Below, piece by piece: positions 55,180 through 59,376 of a DNA stretch of 59,376 nucleotides. The translations under genes and the position numbers were made by a program. The stretch covers positions 78,679 through 138,054 of the forward strand of contig JAFMIZ010000001.1 of NCBI GenBank assembly GCA_017853715.1, in the 5' to 3' direction. The stretch's first letter is position 1. Each line of letters begins with the position of its first letter. The notes under the pieces are model-generated. The model was given only the letters and a program-made list of their open reading frames with translations, was not told where the DNA came from and made no database searches. Source of the stretch: Pedosphaera sp. (GTDB taxonomy: Bacteria; Verrucomicrobiota; Verrucomicrobiia; Limisphaerales; DSYF01).

Positions 55180-56193
55180 CTAAGATGATACGCATCGGTC
55201 GGCCAACAACTTGCGTGCTGCTTTGCGGACCGATTCGCGCAATGCGGGCGGCTGCAGGACCCGTGCGTGCCCGCCCCAACTCAACACCCAGCGCTCGATC
55301 TCGACCAAACTAGACAGCTTTAATTTCAACTCCAGGTCGCCGTCACGCAGCTCACGCAACTCCTGGGAATCATGCCAGCGCTTCTCGCGGATGTAATCCG
55401 CCACGCTCTTGGAGAAGCGCAGCACCACGTTGAACTGCCCGTGCCCAGAGTGAACGCCGAAACTATCCCGCAACCGATTCTCCAGCGAGAACCCCTGCGG
55501 ACGCTGGAAAGTGTTGCCCGTCCGTGCTGCCGATTTGATCCGCGCCGGCACGAAGGTGCGAATGTCCTTACGCAGGTGATCGAAGCCGAACAGAAACCAC
55601 TCCCCGTTGATGTTGGCCAAGTGATACGGATCCACGACCCGCTTCTCCGGAGTGGTTGATCCGGCCTTGCGATAATCCAACTCCAGCTGCTGGTGTTGGG
55701 AAACAGCCTTCGCCAGCACATCAAAAATGCCAAGGTTTAGAATCGGCTCCGCGCGGGTCCGGAACGAAATGGCCTCGCCCAGCTCACCCAGATTGATGGA
55801 AATGGTATCCGGCAGGGACTGCTCCATCTTGCGGAGGGCGGAGAGCAACGGCTTCTCGAAACTGGTGCCGCGATATTGTTCCAATGCCTTCTCCGCCACA
55901 CAGAGCGCGAACAACTCACCCTCGGTCAATTGCAACGAGGGGAATGAGCTGACCTCACTCGTGTAGAAATAGCCATTCCGCCGGGTGTCGAATTCAATCG
56001 GCAGATTCATGCGATCACGCATGAAAGCGATGTCGCGGTGAATCGTTTTCACGACCACTTCGATCTCCGCCGCGAGCTTGGTCGCGTTAGGATACTGGCC
56101 TGCCTGAATGGCCTGATGAATCCGGAGCATCCGCTCCAGCGGCGGACGCGAGTGCAGTTCCGTGGGAACTTTGGATGGCGTTTTGCGCGGCAT
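55180..56193 (-). CDS. WYL-domain transcriptional regulator
   Basis: A 337-residue regulator with an N-terminal winged helix (about 15-75, with RIHQAIQAGQYPNATKLAAE) and a WYL domain (about 150-225, with ANINGEWFLFGFDH) followed by a WCX-type C-terminal part. WYL proteins bind nucleic acids or ligands and control DNA-damage, phage-defence and stress genes. The gene begins 21 bp after the rho stop, so it may share its transcript. No defence genes are near. Confidence 0.88.
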   Translation of the reverse strand: MPRKTPSKVPTELHSRPPLERMLRIHQAIQAGQYPNATKLAAEIEVVVKTIHRDIAFMRDRMNLPIEFDTRRNGYFYTSEVSSFPSLQLTEGELFALCVAEKALEQYRGTSFEKPLLSALRKMEQSLPDTISINLGELGEAISFRTRAEPILNLGIFDVLAKAVSQHQQLELDYRKAGSTTPEKRVVDPYHLANINGEWFLFGFDHLRKDIRTFVPARIKSAARTGNTFQRPQGFSLENRLRDSFGVHSGHGQFNVVLRFSKSVADYIREKRWHDSQELRELRDGDLELKLKLSSLVEIERWVLSWGGHARVLQPPALRESVRKAARKLLADRCVSS

Positions 56194-56214
56194 AGGATGC
56201 TGCGCGATGCAGCG

Positions 56215-57345
56215 CTACTTGAGTTGAGCGAGCAGCTCGTCGTTGGTCTTGTATTTCCGGCAGGCGTTCTGGAGGGTTTCCATGGCCTCGATCGGATTCA
56301 AGTCCACCATCATGCGGCGCAGTTTGCGGATGGCGTCGAGATTCTTCGCGGGGAACAGTTTCTCCTCTTTGCGGGTGCCGCTGCGCGGGATGTCCAGCGC
56401 GGGGAACAGGCGCCGATCCGAAAGTTTGCGGTCGAGGATGATCTCCATGTTACCGGTGCCCTTGAATTCCTGGAAGATGAGTTCATCCATGCGGGAGCCG
56501 GTGTCCACGAGTGCGGTGGCGATGATGGTCAACGAGCCGCCATTTTCAATCTTGCGGGCGGAGGCGAACATCTTGCGCGGGATCTCTAGGGCGCGGGCGT
56601 CCACACCACCGGTCATCGTGCGTCCGGAACCGCCGTGGGCGCTGTTGTAAGCGCGAGCGACGCGGGTGAGTGAGTCGAGCAGGACGAACACGTCCTTGCC
56701 CGCTTCCACCATGCGGCGGCAGCGTTCGATCATGAAGCGCGAAAGGCGCACGTGGGTATCAATGTCCTGGTCGTTCGAGGACGCCACCACTTCGGCTTTC
56801 ACGGAGCGTTGGAAGTCGGTGACTTCCTCGGGGCGCTCGTCGATGAGCAGGACCATGGCGTGAACTTCCGGGTGATTGGTGGTGATGGAATTGCAAAGCT
56901 GCTTGAGCACGGTGGTCTTGCCCGTGCGCGGCGGCGCGACGATCAGGCCGCGTGTGCCTTTACCGATGGGCGTCACGAGGTCAATGATGCGGGTCTCCAG
57001 CACATCGGAGGTCGTCTCCAGCTTGAATTTCTCGATCGGGTCAATGGTGGTGAGGTTTTCAAAGCGGGACGCCTTGACGTAATCCTCAAACGCCATGCCG
57101 TTTACCTTCTGGACCGATTTCAACTGTGGGCTGGTGCCGCGATGGGGCGGCTGCGTGGTGCCCTCGATGAAAGCGCCTTCGCGCAGAAAGTTACGCTTGA
57201 TAGTGTCAGGCGTGACGAAAATGTCGGTGGGCTTGGGGTGATAATGGCTTTGCGCGGTGCGCAGGAAACCGAAACCCTTTTCCGAGATTTCGAGATAGCC
57301 AGAACCTAAATCAGGCTGCGAATTGTTGTTGTTCGCGTTATTCAT
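56215..57345 (-). CDS. rho: Transcription termination factor Rho, lacking the N-terminal domain
   Basis: A 376-residue hexameric RNA translocase that ends transcription. The protein begins with a short polar segment (NNANNNNSQPD) and then the cold-shock RNA-binding domain GYLEISEKGFGFLR. The Rho_N helical domain of about 45 residues is absent. No in-frame start upstream exists before a TAA, so the truncation is real. Walker A is VAPPRTGKTTVLKQL, Walker B/catalytic LLIDERPEEVTDF, and the Q-loop and R-loop regions follow (RAYNSAHGGSGRTMTGGVDA). The Walker A variant PPRTGKT differs from the common PPKAGKT. Confidence 0.95.
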   Translation of the reverse strand: MNNANNNNSQPDLGSGYLEISEKGFGFLRTAQSHYHPKPTDIFVTPDTIKRNFLREGAFIEGTTQPPHRGTSPQLKSVQKVNGMAFEDYVKASRFENLTTIDPIEKFKLETTSDVLETRIIDLVTPIGKGTRGLIVAPPRTGKTTVLKQLCNSITTNHPEVHAMVLLIDERPEEVTDFQRSVKAEVVASSNDQDIDTHVRLSRFMIERCRRMVEAGKDVFVLLDSLTRVARAYNSAHGGSGRTMTGGVDARALEIPRKMFASARKIENGGSLTIIATALVDTGSRMDELIFQEFKGTGNMEIILDRKLSDRRLFPALDIPRSGTRKEEKLFPAKNLDAIRKLRRMMVDLNPIEAMETLQNACRKYKTNDELLAQLK

Positions 57346-57652
57346 AAGAAACGGATGTGTGCCGAAGGAATCCAGATAACCTTAAAGAGGTTGAATGTTG
57401 AACTTGGGGAAGCTGCTGCGCCTTAAATCTACCGCTTACCACCGCAGCTACTAAACCTTCGGCGAGGGAAAGAGATAGGGTCAAAGCGGCTGCAGCGCAA
57501 CTACTATTTTGTGAGAGAATGGGAGAGGCTGGATAGATCGTGACCCCCTGTGGTCACGCTTAAGGTGATGAGTTACCGCCGCAAGGTTGAGCTGCTGCGC
57601 CTCCTCCGGAGGGGGCGCAGCAGCGGCGCGCAAAACTTGCCATCCTCCCGGC
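57346..57652. other. 307-bp region between rho and the transposase remnant
   Basis: No gene recognised. GCTGCTGCGCCT occurs twice (near 57410 and 57590). The second copy begins an imperfect palindrome whose right arm is GGCGCAGCAGC near 57615. TCAAAGCGGCTGCAGC at 57481 resembles a repeat type known from related genomes. The rho promoter must lie at the left end. Confidence 0.5.
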
Positions 57653-58375
57653 GTGCACAGCACCTACTTTGAACTCTATCGCATGCGCACCGACCGTCAT
57701 TGGCTCCATCAAAAGCTCGTCGCCTTCGCCCGCAAGCACGGTCTCAAGGCCGCCGCCCGGGAGTTCGGCTGTTCCCGCAACACCGTCCGCAAATGGCTTC
57801 GTCGGCATGTCCCCGGCAAGCCTTCCGCGCTGACCGAACTCTCACGCCGCCCCAAACATTGCCCCCATCAAACTTCCACCGCTCTGGCAGGCCAGATCGT
57901 CAAGCTCCGCCAACAAACCGCCTTCGGTGCTGAACGCCTCAAGCACGAGTTCCAGCTGCCCTGTTCCCACAACGCCATCGCCCGCATCATCCGCCAGCAT
58001 CAACTGACCCGTCCGCGCAAGAAAAAGACCGCCACCAAGAAGCAACTTCGTTCGGTCAAATCTCTCCGGCTCCTCTTCGGCCAGCTCTCCACCGATACCA
58101 AGTATTTGCAGGACATTCCCCACCACTGGCCCCAGATGACCCACCTCAAGCTGCCCCGCTTCCAATATACGGCCCGCGAGCCGGTCAGCGGAGCCTGCTT
58201 CACCGGCCATGCCGATGAACTCTCCAAGAGCTACGCCACCTTCCTGGCCGAACAACTCTCGGTCCACCTCGCCGGGCATGGCGTGGATCTCACCCGCCTG
58301 ACCTGGCAGACCGACAACGGGTGTGAGTTCTTGGAGAATCAGGATGAACAGGGCTTGCCAGCTCCAGCCCCGTCC
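57653..58375 (+). pseudogene. Truncated DDE transposase (IS481/IS3-like integrase core)
   Basis: The frame from the GTG at 57653 (or ATG at 57683) encodes a helix-turn-helix (LKAAAREFGCSRNTVRKWL), a HTH-linker region (GAERLKHEFQLPCSHNAIARI) and the start of an rve-type core. The first two acidic residues of the DDE triad are in DTKYLQD and WQTDNGCEF. The third, and about 100 residues after it, are missing. After GCEFLENQDEQGLPAPAP the frame runs into non-similar sequence. No terminal inverted repeats could be found. It is a decayed insertion sequence. Confidence 0.82.
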
Positions 58376-58701
58376 TGGGATGGAGACGGAACCAAAACTT
58401 TACCACGGATGCCCCGGATTAACCTGATGAAAAATGGTTTTCTGAACCTTAAACCGCAGAGGGACCCAGACGAGCGCAGATCAGGCATGAAGTTTGAACC
58501 CCTTGGACCGAACATGACATTCACCGGAAGGTGATTGCCATCCCTCACGTCGCCCCCTCGGTGTCTGCGTCCATCTGTGGTTGAGCTGCCGTTGCCAGGT
58601 TGAACCGCATCGTTCCGGCTTGGGTTCATCGCGCGCGCCGGCGGAACCAACCGATCCGACCAACCCAAAAAAGACCACGGCCCCCCCGACCAGGGACTCC
58701 C
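58376..58701. other. 326-bp debris downstream of the transposase remnant
   Basis: The segment contains CCACGGATGCCCCGGATTAA and, further on, AACCGCAGAGGGACCCAGACG, which are forms of short intergenic repeats common in related genomes. The open frame that runs through it is a by-product of the truncated transposase and encodes no recognisable protein. Confidence 0.5.
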
Positions 58702-59376
58702 TCAAGGGTAGACCAGCCGGTAGAACACGGTCGGCCTGGTGTTGTCCACCGTGATGTTGGTGCTGCTCACCGGGCCGTCGGTTACATATATCCAGTTGGT
58801 GGAGAGCCCCGCGCTGAGGGCGTTGGTCTGCTGTTGCAGGCGCCAGCCCTGGCCCGCGGGCCAGGAGAGGCTAAGAGTTGTGCCGCTGAAGCTGTTGGTC
58901 AGCGTGGCCGGGCCGCCGGGGCCGACGGCAGCCACCTGCAAACTGCCCGTGCCGGCGATGAAGGGGGCCGCGTTGGCGGCATGGTAAACGCCCGCCGGCA
59001 GGCTGACGCCGTTGGTGACAAAGCCGGCGACCCCGTTGGTGGTGGTGAAGTCCAATTGCAGCACCGCACCCGCCGCCACGGAGACCGTGGAACCGGCGGC
59101 GAGGGAAGCGACTTTAATGGTCAGCCGGCCGGCGTTGACGGTGGTGGGGCCAGTGCGGGTGTTGGCGGCGGCAAGGATGAGCGTGCCCGCCGAGGTCTTG
59201 ACCAATCCGCCGTTGCCGCCCAACGGGCCGGCGAGCGTGACCGCCCCGACAGTGGCGTTGTTGCCGCCGACCTGGAACGTGAGGTCGTTGGTCAGGGCCA
59301 CCCCGCTGTTCAGGGTGAAGTTCGTGGTGGGCTGGTCGTCGAAGTTAAGGACGACGGAGCCCGCCGCCGGCAGGAT
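58702..59376 (-). CDS. C-terminal part of an autotransporter beta-strand (PATR) surface protein (extends off the window)
   Basis: The minus-strand frame is open to the right edge, giving 224 residues with no start. It has one PATR-type repeat (GNGGLVKTSAGTLILAAANT, then TRTGPTTVNAGRLTI), and the following glycine- and alanine-rich strand pattern continues to a beta domain with WPAGQGWRLQQQTN. It ends TVFYRLVYP, a tail shared by many exported verrucomicrobial proteins, which I infer acts in surface sorting. The protein is probably very large, and its full architecture is not visible. Confidence 0.75.
   Translation of the reverse strand: MLPAAGSVVLNFDDQPTTNFTLNSGVALTNDLTFQVGGNNATVGAVTLAGPLGGNGGLVKTSAGTLILAAANTRTGPTTVNAGRLTIKVASLAAGSTVSVAAGAVLQLDFTTTNGVAGFVTNGVSLPAGVYHAANAAPFIAGTGSLQVAAVGPGGPATLTNSFSGTTLSLSWPAGQGWRLQQQTNALSAGLSTNWIYVTDGPVSSTNITVDNTRPTVFYRLVYP

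Noticed and set aside
57586-57622. GC-rich imperfect palindrome before the transposase remnant as a terminator
   Set aside because: No T-run follows and no gene ends there. It is listed as repeat debris.

Overview
The window reads as an ordinary chromosomal segment of a GC-rich, Gram-negative bacterium, most likely a verrucomicrobial (Verrucomicrobiota, Pedosphaera/Limisphaera-like) lineage. This is inferred from gene content, not from a marker-gene tree. The pointers are a partial surface protein of the autotransporter beta-strand (PATR) type ending in a short FYRLVYP tail, a Rho factor lacking its N-terminal domain, a GH13-GH133 glycogen debranching fusion, several lineage-type lipoproteins, and intergenic debris typical of repeat-rich genomes. 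RND efflux, ComEC, an O-antigen ligase-like protein and many lipoproteins indicate a two-membrane cell.

Layout. 1-6.1 kb (+): the tail of an HscA-like Hsp70, then hemL, ruvX, truA, trmL, an HU/IHF protein, hisS and a lipoprotein MsrB. 6.1-12.9 kb (-): a close-packed run DUF554 > Gfo/Idh oxidoreductase > holB > O-antigen ligase-like > aroQ > accB > accC. 13-16.7 kb: an orphan secreted proline-rich protein (+), then a PilB/GspE ATPase and a TPR protein that appears to share its N-terminal domain (-). 17-21.3 kb: a 1433-residue glycogen-active fusion enzyme. 21.5-24.1 kb: a two-ACT-domain protein, a POT peptide transporter, tRNA-Leu(UAA) and a small orphan protein. 24.2-28 kb: smc. 28.6-36.5 kb: GHL10 lipoprotein, yggS, small unknowns, mgtE, a yqjD/yqjE/yqjK-like membrane operon, and a beta-propeller protein. 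36.6-37.4 kb: RNase P RNA and rpsT, divergent. 37.5-42.5 kb: feoA-feoA-feoB followed by squalene-hopene cyclase. 42.5-43.9 kb: a degenerate stretch and a decayed trypsin-like protease. 44-47.4 kb: comEC, a CBS-pair protein and a small membrane protein. 47.5-52.7 kb: RND pump, its adaptor and two small membrane proteins, divergent from an ArsR regulator with a palindromic operator. 52.8-57.3 kb: MGDG-synthase-like glycosyltransferase, a second member of the small orphan family, rsmI, a WYL regulator and rho. 57.3-59.4 kb: a truncated transposase, repeat debris and the C-terminal end of a PATR surface protein.

Most genes are housekeeping. The parts least explained by known families are (i) two small proteins 30 kb apart that align without gaps from residue 1, (ii) the ArsR-controlled, cysteine-bearing small-membrane-protein cluster, whose operator lies inside two face-to-face promoters, (iii) the debranching fusion enzyme, (iv) a cysteine-rich FeoA paralogue, and (v) the TPR protein paired with the PilB-type ATPase. 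No CRISPR array, prophage, toxin-antitoxin pair or recognisable defence island was seen.
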